64,000 nt of DNA from Sphingomonas astaxanthinifaciens DSM 22298 (GCF_000711715.1 NZ_JONN01000001.1:930001-994000); one strand, 5' to 3'; positions 28,238 through 37,807 are shown, counted from the first letter of the stretch. Made by a program: numbers and translations. Notes: a model not told the origin generated them from the letters alone.

Positions 28238-28311
28238 GTCGTCCCGGCGAAGGCCGGGACCTCGGGAGGTAGGAGAACTACACCTGAGGTCCCGGCCGGC
28301 GCCGGGACGAC
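28238..28311. repeat. Intergenic inverted repeat, type 2
   Basis: Arms at 28238-28263 and 28286-28311 are near-perfect inverted copies, and each arm is itself a small hairpin (GTCCCGG...CCGGGAC). A single arm of the same family (GTCGTCCCGGCGAAGGCC...) recurs at 42745-42771. The element lies between two convergent genes and might terminate both, but no T-run is present. Confidence 0.8.
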
Positions 28312-28315
28312 GGAC

Positions 28316-29539
28316 CTAAACCAGCACTTCCCTCGCTTCAGCCTGGCTCAAAAACGCCTGCGGACTCGCGCTCAACCCATAGGCTCCCGCGCAGAAGATC
28401 GCGATCACGTCGCCGACCTCGGCGCGCGGCAGCATGACCTCGTCGGCCAGCAGATCGAGCGGGGTGCAGAGGCAGCCGACCACGGTCACTTCTTCCTCCG
28501 CCTCGGCCCCGAACCGGTTCGCCACCGCCACCGGATAGTTGCGCCGGAGGAGCTGCCCGAAATTGCCCGACGCCGCGAGCATGTGATGAAGCCCCCCGTC
28601 GACCACCAGGAAGGTCTTGCCGCGGCTCACCTTCCGGTCGACCACCCGGGTCAGGTAGACCCCCGCCTCGCCAACCAGCCAGCGCCCCAGCTCGATCACG
28701 AACTTCGTGTCGCCGAGGATCGCAGGCCGCGCGTCCAGCGTCTCCTTGAGCGCCGCCCCCACCGCCCAGATGTCGAGCTCCTCGTCGCCGGCAAAATAGG
28801 GAATGCCGAACCCGCCGCCGAGATTGACCTCGGGCGGGGTCGCCCCGACCTCGGTCGCGATCTCCGCTGCCAGCCCGACCGTCGCCCGCTGCATTTCGCT
28901 CACCGCCTCGGCGCTCAGCGACTGCGAACCCGCATAGACATGCAGCCCGCGCCACTCCGCCCCGGCCTCGATGATCCGCCGCACCAGCGGGGCCACGCGC
29001 TCGTGATCCACCCCGAATTGGCTCGCGAGGCCACCCATCTTCATGCCCGAGCCCTTGAGCCCGAATGGCGGATTGACCCGGACGGCAATTTGCGGCGGCC
29101 GAACTTCGCGATCCCAAAACTGTAGCGCCAGCTTGAACTCGCGCTCGCTCTCGATATTCAACGTCACTCCGCGACAGACCGCATCCATGACGTTCAATTC
29201 CGTCTTCCCCGGTCCCGCCCAGCTGATGGGCATGGGGTCCCACCGCACGACCTCATGCCACTCGCGTTCGGAGGCCACGTCGAAGCCATCCACCAACGGC
29301 TGAATGAAGCTCAGCAGGTCGGGGTTCGGATTGGCCTTCACGGCATAGTGCAGCTTGAGCCCCGGATAAGAAGGCATGGCTGCGCGAAACAGCCGGATCT
29401 GCTCCTCGATCCGGTCACGGTCGTAAGCAAAGACCGGGGTGCCCTCGCGCACCAGATCGCTGGCGCGTGCGCGACCAATTAGCAAATCGCCGTCGGCGCC
29501 CGCCGCAAAGCCCGCCGGGATCGGCCCCATCGCCTTCAT
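28316..29539 (-). CDS. PLP-dependent decarboxylase, exosortase A system-associated
   Basis: The ATG at 29539 overlaps the acyl-CoA ligase stop and gives 407 residues. It is a fold-type III decarboxylase of the LysA/ornithine type: HYAVKANPNP with the PLP lysine K68, VNLGGGFGIPYF (phosphate-binding glycines), ELGRWLVGEAG, and the second-subunit CAGAYG near the C-terminus. The order with the ligase and ACP genes matches the TIGR03099 exosortase A-associated subfamily rather than LysA proper. Its product and the reason it accompanies exosortase loci are not established. Codons in 29050-29500 are slightly less GC-biased than the rest. Confidence 0.82.
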   Translation of the reverse strand: MKAMGPIPAGFAAGADGDLLIGRARASDLVREGTPVFAYDRDRIEEQIRLFRAAMPSYPGLKLHYAVKANPNPDLLSFIQPLVDGFDVASEREWHEVVRWDPMPISWAGPGKTELNVMDAVCRGVTLNIESEREFKLALQFWDREVRPPQIAVRVNPPFGLKGSGMKMGGLASQFGVDHERVAPLVRRIIEAGAEWRGLHVYAGSQSLSAEAVSEMQRATVGLAAEIATEVGATPPEVNLGGGFGIPYFAGDEELDIWAVGAALKETLDARPAILGDTKFVIELGRWLVGEAGVYLTRVVDRKVSRGKTFLVVDGGLHHMLAASGNFGQLLRRNYPVAVANRFGAEAEEEVTVVGCLCTPLDLLADEVMLPRAEVGDVIAIFCAGAYGLSASPQAFLSQAEAREVLV

Positions 29540-30999
29540 GTCGCAATCTCCGCGCTGAGCGCCGCCCGGTCGATCTTGCCGTTGGGCGACAAGGGCAGCG
29601 CTTCGACCCAGCGGATCTCGCCCGGCCGCATGTGCGCGGGCAGCTCGGCGGCGAACCAGGCGGCCAGCCTTTCCTCGGCCCCCTCGCCCTTCGCCACCGC
29701 GACCAGCACGATCCGTTGCCCCAGCCGCTCGTCCTTGACCCCGAAGACCGCCGCGTCTTCGACCGCCCCGCTCGCCATCGCCGCTTCCTCGATCTCGCTT
29801 GGGGAAATGCGGTGCCCCGACACCTTGATCATCGCGTCGTCGCGGCCGCGGATCCGCAGCAGCCCGTCGGTCCCGACGACCGCCCGGTCCCCCGACCACA
29901 CCGCACCGTTCCGGAAGCGCTGCGCCGTGCGCTCGGGATCGTTCCAGTAACCCTGCGCCACCAGCGGCCCGGCATGGACCAGCTCGCCCTCCTCGCCCGC
30001 CTCAGCCTCGCTCCCGTCCGTGCGCCGCACCGACAACTCGGCGAAGGGGATGGCCGTCCCCACCGCATCGGGCTTCTCGTCCACTTGGCGAGGGTCGAGG
30101 CTCGCCGAACGAAATGCCTCGGTCAGTCCGTACATGAGATGCAACTTCGCCTGCGGGAACAGCCCCCGCAGCCGCCGCACCAGCGCCTCGGGCATATGCC
30201 CGCCGCTGTTGGTCAGCGTCCGCAAACTCGCGCCGCTCGCCCCCCACTCCTGCTCGGCAAGCTGCACCCACAAGGGCGGCACCCCCGCGAGCACCGTCGC
30301 CGCGGTCCGCGCGACTGCCCGCACCACGTCGCGCGGCAGGAGATAGTCGAAGGCGATCGCCTCGCCCCCCGCCGCCCAGGTCGAGAGCAGCTGGTTCTGC
30401 CCATAATCGAACGCCAGCGGCAGCACGCACAGGGTCCGGTCGTCGGTGCGCAGCCCGAGATAATGCGCCACGCTCACCGCCCCCAGCCACAGGTTCGCGT
30501 GGCTCAGCATCACGCCCTTGGGCCGCCCGGTCGAGCCGCTGGTGTAGAGCAGGGCCGCGAGGGTATCGGGCGCATGATCGGACGGGGGAAGCGCGTCCGT
30601 TCCCTCCTCCCAATCCTCCAGCGCCATCGCCATCTCCGGCCGCGCCTCGAGCGTCTCCAGCCGCGCGCGATTGGCGACCAGCAGCCGCGTCCCGCTGTCA
30701 GCAAGGATATGCTCGGCCTGCGCCCGCCGAAGCACCGGGTTGATCGGCACATGCACCAGCCCCGCGCGCGCCGCCGCCAGCGGAGCCACGCAGGCGAGCC
30801 TCGTCTTGCCCATCCAGCTCGCCACCCGGTCGCCCGGCTCCAGCCCCAGCGCCAGCAGCCGGTGCGCGGTCCGCGCGACCGCCTCCTCGAGCGCGGCATG
30901 GGTCAGCGTCTCCGCCCCCACCCGCAGCGCGCGCGCATCGCGCTCCCCGCGCAAGGTCAGGTGGTCGAGCGGACGGGGCGTGGGATCGGGGCCGGTCAT
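29536..30999 (-). CDS. Acyl-CoA ligase (AMP-forming), exosortase A system-associated
   Basis: A 487-residue ANL-superfamily adenylating enzyme. The AMP-binding loop LLYTSGSTGRPKGVMLSH is at residues 150-167, LMYGLTEAFRS contains the A5-type motif, and the C-terminal hinge and lysine regions are GDRAVVGTDGLLRIRGRDD and LPLSPNGKIDRAAL. It should activate an acid as acyl-AMP and load it on CoA or on the divergently encoded ACP. The tight pairing with the PLP decarboxylase fits the TIGR03098 subfamily. The acid is unknown. Confidence 0.82.
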   Translation of the reverse strand: MTGPDPTPRPLDHLTLRGERDARALRVGAETLTHAALEEAVARTAHRLLALGLEPGDRVASWMGKTRLACVAPLAAARAGLVHVPINPVLRRAQAEHILADSGTRLLVANRARLETLEARPEMAMALEDWEEGTDALPPSDHAPDTLAALLYTSGSTGRPKGVMLSHANLWLGAVSVAHYLGLRTDDRTLCVLPLAFDYGQNQLLSTWAAGGEAIAFDYLLPRDVVRAVARTAATVLAGVPPLWVQLAEQEWGASGASLRTLTNSGGHMPEALVRRLRGLFPQAKLHLMYGLTEAFRSASLDPRQVDEKPDAVGTAIPFAELSVRRTDGSEAEAGEEGELVHAGPLVAQGYWNDPERTAQRFRNGAVWSGDRAVVGTDGLLRIRGRDDAMIKVSGHRISPSEIEEAAMASGAVEDAAVFGVKDERLGQRIVLVAVAKGEGAEERLAAWFAAELPAHMRPGEIRWVEALPLSPNGKIDRAALSAEIAT

Positions 31000-31062
31000 G
31001 GCGCCCCTCGAATGGCGACTAACTTGCGCCTTGGCCAGCTTTTCCCCTAGGGGGCGCCCACC

Positions 31063-31344
31063 ATGGCCGCCAAGCCCCAGCCCTCGCTCCTCGACCGCGA
31101 CTCCGCGCTGCGTGCGCTCCTGGCCGACACCCTCGGCCTCCCCGCCACCCGCGTCGCCGCTTTCGACGAGCGAACCGAGCTGTTCGGCGCCCTCCCCGAA
31201 TTCGATTCCATGGCGGTCGCCAACCTCCTCACCGGCATCGAGGAGCAGTTCGACGTCCTGATCGAGGACAGCGACGTCGAAGCCGAGGATTTCATGACCT
31301 TCGGCAGCCTCAGCGCTTTCGTGGAGCGGCTGGTAAGGGCCTAG
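31063..31344 (+). CDS. Acyl carrier protein
   Basis: A 93-residue carrier protein. The phosphopantetheine Ser is Ser49 in LPEFDSMAV, followed by the acidic recognition helix (IEEQFDVLIEDSDVEAEDF). It is divergent from the acyl-CoA ligase with 63 bp between the starts, and is its likely partner: the ligase activates an acyl or amino-acyl group that is then carried here. The sequence differs from fatty-acid AcpP (DSL), as expected for a specialised carrier. Confidence 0.82.
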   Translation: MAAKPQPSLLDRDSALRALLADTLGLPATRVAAFDERTELFGALPEFDSMAVANLLTGIEEQFDVLIEDSDVEAEDFMTFGSLSAFVERLVRA

Positions 31345-31374
31345 GCCTTAGCGCAAGCAAGTCCGCACAGTTTC

Positions 31375-31521
31375 GTCACCCCGGGCTCGACCCGGGGTCC
31401 CGCTTCTTTTGCGGCACAAGCAAGGAAACCTGATCGAGCTGGTTGAGGTCGCCCTCCGCACCGCCTTTGTCGCTTCCTCTTGATACGAAACAGCGGGACC
31501 CCGGGTCAGGCCCGGGGTGAC
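31375..31521. repeat. Intergenic inverted repeat, type 3
   Basis: Arms of 30 bp at 31375-31404 and 31492-31521 are inverted copies; each contains its own hairpin (ACCCCGGG...CCCGGGGT). The 87 bp between them hold nothing I recognise. A half copy occurs at 55599-55629. It occupies most of the 200-bp gap between the ACP gene and trxB, which converge here. Confidence 0.8.
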
Positions 31522-31544
31522 GAGAAAATTGGGCGTAGCCCGCC

Positions 31545-32513
31545 TTACTCCGCCGCCTGCAGTTCCGCATACTCCTCGGCCGCCAGGAACCGCTCGGCGT
31601 CCAGCGCCGCCATGCAGCCCGTGCCCGCCGCCGTCACCGCCTGGCGGTAGACCTTGTCCATGACGTCGCCGCAGGCGAACACGCCGGGGATGTTGGTGCG
31701 GGTCGAGCCGGTCTCGACCGCCAGATAACCGTCCGAATCCAGCTCGAGCTGCCCGGCGAAGAGCTCGGTCGCGGGCTTGTGGCCGATCGCGACGAACGCG
31801 CCGTCGACAGCGATGTCCTGATGCTCGCCCGTCACCCGGTTCTTGAGCCGCAATCCGACCAGCGCCTCGGGTTCGCCGCCCGACAGGAATTCCTCGACCT
31901 CGCTGTTCCAGATGACCTTGATCGACTTGTGCGCGAACAGCCGGTCCTGGAGGATCTTCTCGGCGCGCAGCGAATCGCGGCGGTGGATGAGGGTCACGTC
32001 GTCGCTGTGGTTGGTGAGGTAGAGCGCCTCCTCGACCGCGGTATTGCCGCCGCCGATCACCGCCACCTTCTTGCCGCGATAGAAGAAGCCGTCGCAGGTC
32101 GCGCAGGCGGATGCCCCCTTGCCCTTCATATGCTCCTCGCTCGGCAGCCCCAGCCACTTGGCCTGGGCGCCGGTCGCGATGACGAGCGTGTCGGCGAGAT
32201 AGGTGGTGCCGCTGTCGCCGATCAGCCGGAACGGGCGGCCGTTCAGCTCGACCCGCTCGATATGGTCCCAGATCATGCGGGTGCCGACATGCTCGGCCTG
32301 CGCCTGCATCTCCTCGACCAGCCAGGGGCCCTGGATGACCTCGCGAAAGCCGGGATAATTCTCGACGTCGGTGGTGGTGGTCAGCTGGCCGCCGGGCTGG
32401 ATGCCCTGGATGACGATCGGCTTCAGCCCCGCGCGGGCGGCGTAAATGGCCGCCGTCAGGCCCGCCGGGCCCGAGCCGAGGATGATCATGCGGCTGTGGA
32501 TGGTCTCGCTCAT
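31545..32513 (-). CDS. trxB: Thioredoxin-disulfide reductase
   Basis: A 322-residue flavoprotein that reduces thioredoxin with NADPH. It has the FAD-binding GSGPAGLTAAIYAARAG at residues 13-29, the redox-active CATC (Cys137 and Cys140), the NADPH-binding GGGNTAVEEALYLT, and the C-terminal GVFACGDVMDK. Length and order match bacterial TrxB. It is the gene furthest downstream of the metal-related cluster on the same strand, 10 bp from the small Cys-rich gene, so it may be partly co-transcribed with it. Confidence 0.95.
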   Translation of the reverse strand: MSETIHSRMIILGSGPAGLTAAIYAARAGLKPIVIQGIQPGGQLTTTTDVENYPGFREVIQGPWLVEEMQAQAEHVGTRMIWDHIERVELNGRPFRLIGDSGTTYLADTLVIATGAQAKWLGLPSEEHMKGKGASACATCDGFFYRGKKVAVIGGGNTAVEEALYLTNHSDDVTLIHRRDSLRAEKILQDRLFAHKSIKVIWNSEVEEFLSGGEPEALVGLRLKNRVTGEHQDIAVDGAFVAIGHKPATELFAGQLELDSDGYLAVETGSTRTNIPGVFACGDVMDKVYRQAVTAAGTGCMAALDAERFLAAEEYAELQAAE

Positions 32514-32523
32514 GGGGCCTTAC

Positions 32524-32748
32524 TTAGTGATCGTGGTGGTGCTCGCCAGCCTGCTCGGCGGCGGGGGCCTCGGACTTCTGCATCTTGGCGCAGCAGTCCA
32601 TCTTCTTCTCGCCCTTGCAGCACTCCATCTTGCAGCAATCGTCCTTCATGCCCTCGTGCTGGGCATGATCGTGGGGTTCGCCCGCGGTCGGATTGGCGAC
32701 CGGCGCGGGCGCGGCGGCGAGGGCGAGGCTGAGGAGGAAGCTGATCAT
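32524..32748 (-). CDS. Small exported Cys/His/Met-rich protein, putative metal binder
   Basis: A 74-residue protein with a hydrophobic N-terminal signal (MISFLLSLALAAAPAPVA) and a mature part crowded with metal-type ligands: three CC pairs (Cys38-39, 43-44, 52-53), several Met, and a terminal HHHDH cluster. No known family is recognised. Composition and the neighbouring Met/His-rich protein suggest periplasmic binding of a soft metal such as Cu(I), which is inference. It lies 39 bp after the 540-residue protein gene and 10 bp before trxB. Confidence 0.65.
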   Translation of the reverse strand: MISFLLSLALAAAPAPVANPTAGEPHDHAQHEGMKDDCCKMECCKGEKKMDCCAKMQKSEAPAAEQAGEHHHDH

Positions 32749-32787
32749 CCCCCGTCCCTAGCCCAAGCCGCCGCGCAGCAAAAGCGA

Positions 32788-34410
32788 TCAGCCGACCTTG
32801 AGCCGGATGAAGGCCATCGCCCCCAGCGGGTTGGACTTCCCATATTCGGGCTTGAGGCCATCGGGCACGAAATTGACCGAAAGCAGCCCGCCCACGCCGA
32901 GCTTCACCTGCTCCGCGACGGCAAAATCGCGGATCGCGCCGGCCGAGATCTTACCGACCCGGAAGGCCTCGCCATGGTGGCCCTCCTCCTCGTCGGCGAC
33001 CGGCACCAGCTCGTTATTCTCGGTCAGCTCGCCGCGCCCGAAGAGGGTCCACAGCCCCTTCTTGAGCGAGGCTTCGGCCGCGAAGGCGTCGTAGCTATGG
33101 CCCTCGACCGTCCGCCGGCCCCAGGCGAGCGTGGTCGCGACCCGCGATCCATCGCCAAAGCTGTGCGCCCACATGCCGCTCGCCGACCAGCGCTTCTGGT
33201 CGACTCCGGGCTCCAATTGCTCGGGGTCCTTCAGATCCGCCCAGCTGAGCTGCAGCGCGATATCCTGCGTCGGGTTCCAGCTCGCCCGCAGCGCGGTCGA
33301 ATCGAGCGGCCCGGTCTCGATGTTCCAGCGCTTCTGGTCGGGCTCGCGGCCGTTGAAGCGCGACACCTCGAACTTGACCCGGTCGAGCACCACCCCGCCG
33401 GTCACCACGCCGAAGCTGATGTGCTGGCTGTCGAGCCAATGGTGGGTGATCGGCGCCTCGGGCGAATCCATGATCGATTCGCGGTGCATGAAGGCACCCG
33501 GCCCGAACGCCGGTTCGCCCGGCAGGCCGCCATAAAGGAAGACGCTGCTCTTGGGGCCGATCGGCTGCGAGAGGCTGGCCGACAGCTCCATCACGAAGTC
33601 GTGCGGATGCTGGCGGTCGATCAGCCGGTCGCGGCCGTTCGCCGTCTCCCCGCTCGCGAGCAGCAGCGGATAGCCGCGCTTGCCCATCAAGGGATCGGGG
33701 CTGAAGCCCGCTCGCAGCTGGAGCGTGCCCTGCCCCACCGGCCGGCGCGCCATCCCCATCACCATGCCCGCCGGAAAGGTCTTGCCGTCGCCGCGGCGGC
33801 TGCCCTGCTTGGAGTGAACCAGGAACAGGTCGGCATGCCCCATCAGCATCCAGTCGCCGCTCATGGCCATGAGCCCGCGATGCTCGGTGCTGTCGGGGGC
33901 CCAGGCGGTGCCCGAGGATTCGCGCCCCGCCGGATAGGTCCCGAGCGCCCCGGTCATCGCATGACCTCCATGCTCGCCGGTTCCCATGCCCGTCATGTCG
34001 TGCCCGGCGTGGACCCCGGCGGGCTGCGCCGGCGGCGGGGTCATGGCGCCCATGTCATGGCCCGCATGCGGGTCCGCGGGCGTCGGGGCGGCCGGGGTGA
34101 CCGGCATCGGCATGTCCATATGCGCGCTGTGGTCGACCGGGGCCAGTTCCGCAGCCGGGGTCGCCGCTGCCGGATGATGGTGCGCAGGGGCCGGTGCGGC
34201 CGCCTTCTTCGTCACCACCGGCTTCTTCGCCGCCGGCTTCTTCGCCACCGGCTTGGCGGCGGGCTTCTTCTTGGCGACCGGCTTCTTCTTGGCCGGCGCA
34301 TGGGTCGACATGTCGTGCCCCATGGGCATGGGCATCGACATCTGCGCGGACGCAGGGTGAGCGGCGAGGAGCCCGATGAGGCCGCACGCCAGCAGATACT
34401 GACTCTTCAC
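32788..34410 (-). CDS. Met/His-rich exported protein with outer-membrane barrel-like C-terminus
   Basis: A 540-residue protein. A signal peptide (1-23) is followed by MSMPMPMGHDMSTH, a Lys/Ala/Pro linker (residues 40-72), and a His/Met-rich zone to about residue 155 with HHH and repeated HAGHDM units. The remaining roughly 385 residues show alternating strands with aromatic girdles (SVFLYGGLPGEPAFGPGAF, WTLFGRGELTENNELVP), as in outer-membrane barrels, but the last residue is Gly rather than Phe. The Met/His zone resembles copper-binding segments of CopB/PcoB-type proteins. Function is unproven; a metal-binding or metal-passing outer-membrane protein is my inference. Confidence 0.65.
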   Translation of the reverse strand: MKSQYLLACGLIGLLAAHPASAQMSMPMPMGHDMSTHAPAKKKPVAKKKPAAKPVAKKPAAKKPVVTKKAAAPAPAHHHPAAATPAAELAPVDHSAHMDMPMPVTPAAPTPADPHAGHDMGAMTPPPAQPAGVHAGHDMTGMGTGEHGGHAMTGALGTYPAGRESSGTAWAPDSTEHRGLMAMSGDWMLMGHADLFLVHSKQGSRRGDGKTFPAGMVMGMARRPVGQGTLQLRAGFSPDPLMGKRGYPLLLASGETANGRDRLIDRQHPHDFVMELSASLSQPIGPKSSVFLYGGLPGEPAFGPGAFMHRESIMDSPEAPITHHWLDSQHISFGVVTGGVVLDRVKFEVSRFNGREPDQKRWNIETGPLDSTALRASWNPTQDIALQLSWADLKDPEQLEPGVDQKRWSASGMWAHSFGDGSRVATTLAWGRRTVEGHSYDAFAAEASLKKGLWTLFGRGELTENNELVPVADEEEGHHGEAFRVGKISAGAIRDFAVAEQVKLGVGGLLSVNFVPDGLKPEYGKSNPLGAMAFIRLKVG

Positions 34411-34470
34411 GATATTCTCCTGGAAAACGAGGTTCGCGGGCGCAGCTGGCCCGGCGGATTCACGTCGTTC

Positions 34471-34782
34471 TCAGGCGCGCGGCGGTGGGACCTCGACCTC
34501 GCGGCGGACCCCGTGCTGCACGGGCAGCGCGGGCGCGACAAGCGCCAGGCGCAGCGGGACGGCCGCGGCGACCCGTTCCATCTCGGGCAGGGCCGCGGCC
34601 AGCGCGGTGCAGCAGCTCTTCAGCACCATGCCCGCGCCATGATCCTGCTGGTCGGGCTGCGTGGAATGCGCCATCCCCGCCATCTCGGCGCAATGATCGT
34701 CGCTAGTCCGCGCCTCGGCCGGAAGTCCGAGCGGCGCGAGGCCGAGCGCGAGGAAGGCAAGCAAGGCGAGCAGCAGCCGCAT
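34471..34782 (-). CDS. Small exported protein with Cys/His/Met cluster
   Basis: The ATG at 34782 gives 103 residues: a signal peptide (RLLLALLAFLALGLAPLGL), then HCAEMAGMAHSTQ and HGAGMVLKSCCTALAAALP with Cys31, Cys57 and Cys58, then an Ala/Val/Pro-rich tail. The pattern of Cys pairs next to Met and His resembles small exported proteins found beside copper genes. It lies between the barrel protein and the glutaredoxin fusion on the same strand. No characterised family is recognised. A longer frame upstream crosses the neighbouring gene and is not used. Confidence 0.6.
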   Translation of the reverse strand: MRLLLALLAFLALGLAPLGLPAEARTSDDHCAEMAGMAHSTQPDQQDHGAGMVLKSCCTALAAALPEMERVAAAVPLRLALVAPALPVQHGVRREVEVPPPRA

Positions 34783-34835
34783 CGCGCCGCTCCTGCCCGT
34801 CCCCGCTGCCGTGCGCAAGCGGACCTTGGCCGGGG

Positions 34836-35591
34836 TCACATCGACACCATCATCCAGACCGCCATCGCCACCATGCCGAGGTTCTCGGTCAACGAGACGA
34901 AGCCCAAAGGCACGTTCGACGATCCCCCGACGCAGGCGCATTTCAATTCGCGCTTGTCGACATAGACCGCCTTGAACACGCTCACCGCGCCGATCCCGCC
35001 GATGAACAGCGCCACCGGCACCGACAGCCAGTTCAGCACCCCGCCCAGCATCAGCACGCCCGCCAGCGCCTCGAGCCAGGGATAGGCATAAGCATAAGGG
35101 ACCCAGCGCTTGGCCAGCAGGTCGTAGTTGAGGAACATCGATGAGAATTTCTCGACGTCCTGAAGCTTCAGCAGCGCGAGCACGCACATCGACAGCGCCA
35201 CGAACCACTCGCCCGCGCGCACCGTCAGCGGCGTTCCGTACACCGCCAGGCTCAGCACCAGCGCCATGGCCGCGGTCATCCCGAACAGCGCCGCGACCGG
35301 GCGGTAACTGGTCGCCCCGGGCTCGGCGACTCGGAGGCCGAGGAAGCGGCGAAGGTCGTCGTGTCCGCCGATCCGCTCGCCGTTGATGAACACCTGGGGC
35401 GTGGTCTTGACCCCCTGCTCCCACTTGTAGGCGTCGACTTCCTCGCGGGTCGTCAGGTGACGGTCCTCGACCTGGTAGCCGCGGCTCTTGAGGAGATGCA
35501 GCGCCTTCAGCCCGAACGGGCAGACATGGGTCGGCATGACCATCCGGACGAGGGTGGCACGCGGGGTGATGGAGGGTGATTCGCTATTCAT
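34836..35591 (-). CDS. Glutaredoxin domain fused to MauE/DoxX-like membrane domain
   Basis: A 251-residue fusion. Residues about 12-90 form a glutaredoxin with a single active-site cysteine (THVCPFG, Cys24) and the cis-Pro motif TTPQVFINGERIGG. Four membrane helices (residues about 97-212) follow, then KCACVGG (Cys218, Cys220) and a last helix. This matches MauE/DoxX-type redox membrane proteins. It could pass electrons across the membrane to keep metal-protein thiols reduced (inference). The ATG at 35591 lies almost on the predicted transcription start of the MerR-type promoter, so translation is either leaderless or begins at M17 or M19 (MVMP). Confidence 0.8.
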   Translation of the reverse strand: MNSESPSITPRATLVRMVMPTHVCPFGLKALHLLKSRGYQVEDRHLTTREEVDAYKWEQGVKTTPQVFINGERIGGHDDLRRFLGLRVAEPGATSYRPVAALFGMTAAMALVLSLAVYGTPLTVRAGEWFVALSMCVLALLKLQDVEKFSSMFLNYDLLAKRWVPYAYAYPWLEALAGVLMLGGVLNWLSVPVALFIGGIGAVSVFKAVYVDKRELKCACVGGSSNVPLGFVSLTENLGMVAMAVWMMVSM

Positions 35592-35597
35592 GCGCTT

Positions 35598-35629
35598 CCT
35601 CTACCCTCCGTACCATGGTACGGAGTCAA
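35598..35629 (-). promoter_or_regulatory. MerR-type promoter and palindromic operator
   Basis: A perfect 20-bp palindrome, CTCCGTACC/ATGGTACGGAG with centre at 35615/35616, occupies 35606-35625. On the minus strand TTGACT (35629-35624) and TAGAGG (35603-35598) form -35 and -10 boxes separated by 20 bp (19 if GTAGAG is taken), the over-long spacer typical of MerR-activated promoters. The palindrome fills the spacer. The sequence TTGACTCCGTAC is very like the classical mer promoter. It should drive the glutaredoxin gene and repress or activate merR on the other strand. Confidence 0.85.
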
Positions 35630-35631
35630 GC

Positions 35632-36018
35632 ATGGCCGATCTCACCATCGCCCGGCTTGCCCGGTCCGCCGGCGTTGGCGTCGAGACCATTCGCTATTAC
35701 CAGCGCAGGGGATTGCTCGCGGTTCCCGCCGCGGCGGGCGCGGTGCGCCGCTATGGCGAGAGCGACGTCCAGCGCTTGCGCTTTATCCGCGCGGCCCAAG
35801 CCGCGGGCTTCACGCTCGAGGAGATCGGCCGCCTGCTCGCCTTCGATCCGGTCGCCGACCGCCCGTCGATCCGCGCGCTCGCCGAGGAACGGGTGGCCGC
35901 GCTCGACGCCAGGATCCGCGAGCTCGAGGAGGCGCGCGCCGCGCTCGCCCGCCTCGCACGCCAGTGCGGCAGCGGCGCCAGCGGCCCCTGCCCCATCGTC
36001 GAAGCCTTTGAAGGCTAG
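35632..36018 (+). CDS. MerR family metal-responsive regulator (CueR-like metal loop)
   Basis: The ATG at 35632, just beyond the operator palindrome, gives 128 residues. The winged-helix head is TIARLARSAGVGVETIRYYQRRGLL (residues 5-29); a coiled coil spans about residues 80-110. The C-terminal loop has Cys112 and Cys120 (C-X7-C) followed by PIVEAF, which is the spacing and position of CueR-type copper sensors. MerR mercury sensors have eight residues between the two cysteines plus a further Cys near position 80, which is absent here. A monovalent metal such as Cu(I) is therefore the favoured ligand, by inference. A longer frame upstream crosses the divergent promoter and is not used. Confidence 0.85.
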   Translation: MADLTIARLARSAGVGVETIRYYQRRGLLAVPAAAGAVRRYGESDVQRLRFIRAAQAAGFTLEEIGRLLAFDPVADRPSIRALAEERVAALDARIRELEEARAALARLARQCGSGASGPCPIVEAFEG

Positions 36019-36021
36019 GCC

Positions 36022-37668
<1,647 letters not shown>

Positions 37669-37722
37669 TTAGGGAAGAGAATCGAGAAGGGGCAAGGAGA
37701 ATATTTTTTTCAGCCCCCAATC

Positions 37723-37800
37723 CGTCGTCCCCCGCGCAGGCGGGGACCCCGGGAAGCGAGGCGTCATTCTCCTGAGGTCCCCGCCTGCGCGGGGACGACG
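37723..37800. repeat. Intergenic inverted repeat, type 4
   Basis: Arms at 37723-37748 and 37776-37800 are inverted, each a hairpin of the form CCCCGC..GCAGGCGGGG. They fill most of the 151-bp gap between secG and pyrG on the minus strand. The general design matches the type 2 and type 3 elements: two self-complementary arms around a short centre. Confidence 0.8.
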
Positions 37801-37807
37801 ACGAAGC

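Noticed and set aside
31376..31570. Minus-strand ORF of 64 codons after the ACP gene
   Set aside because: It translates the inverted repeat of type 3 and the end of trxB.
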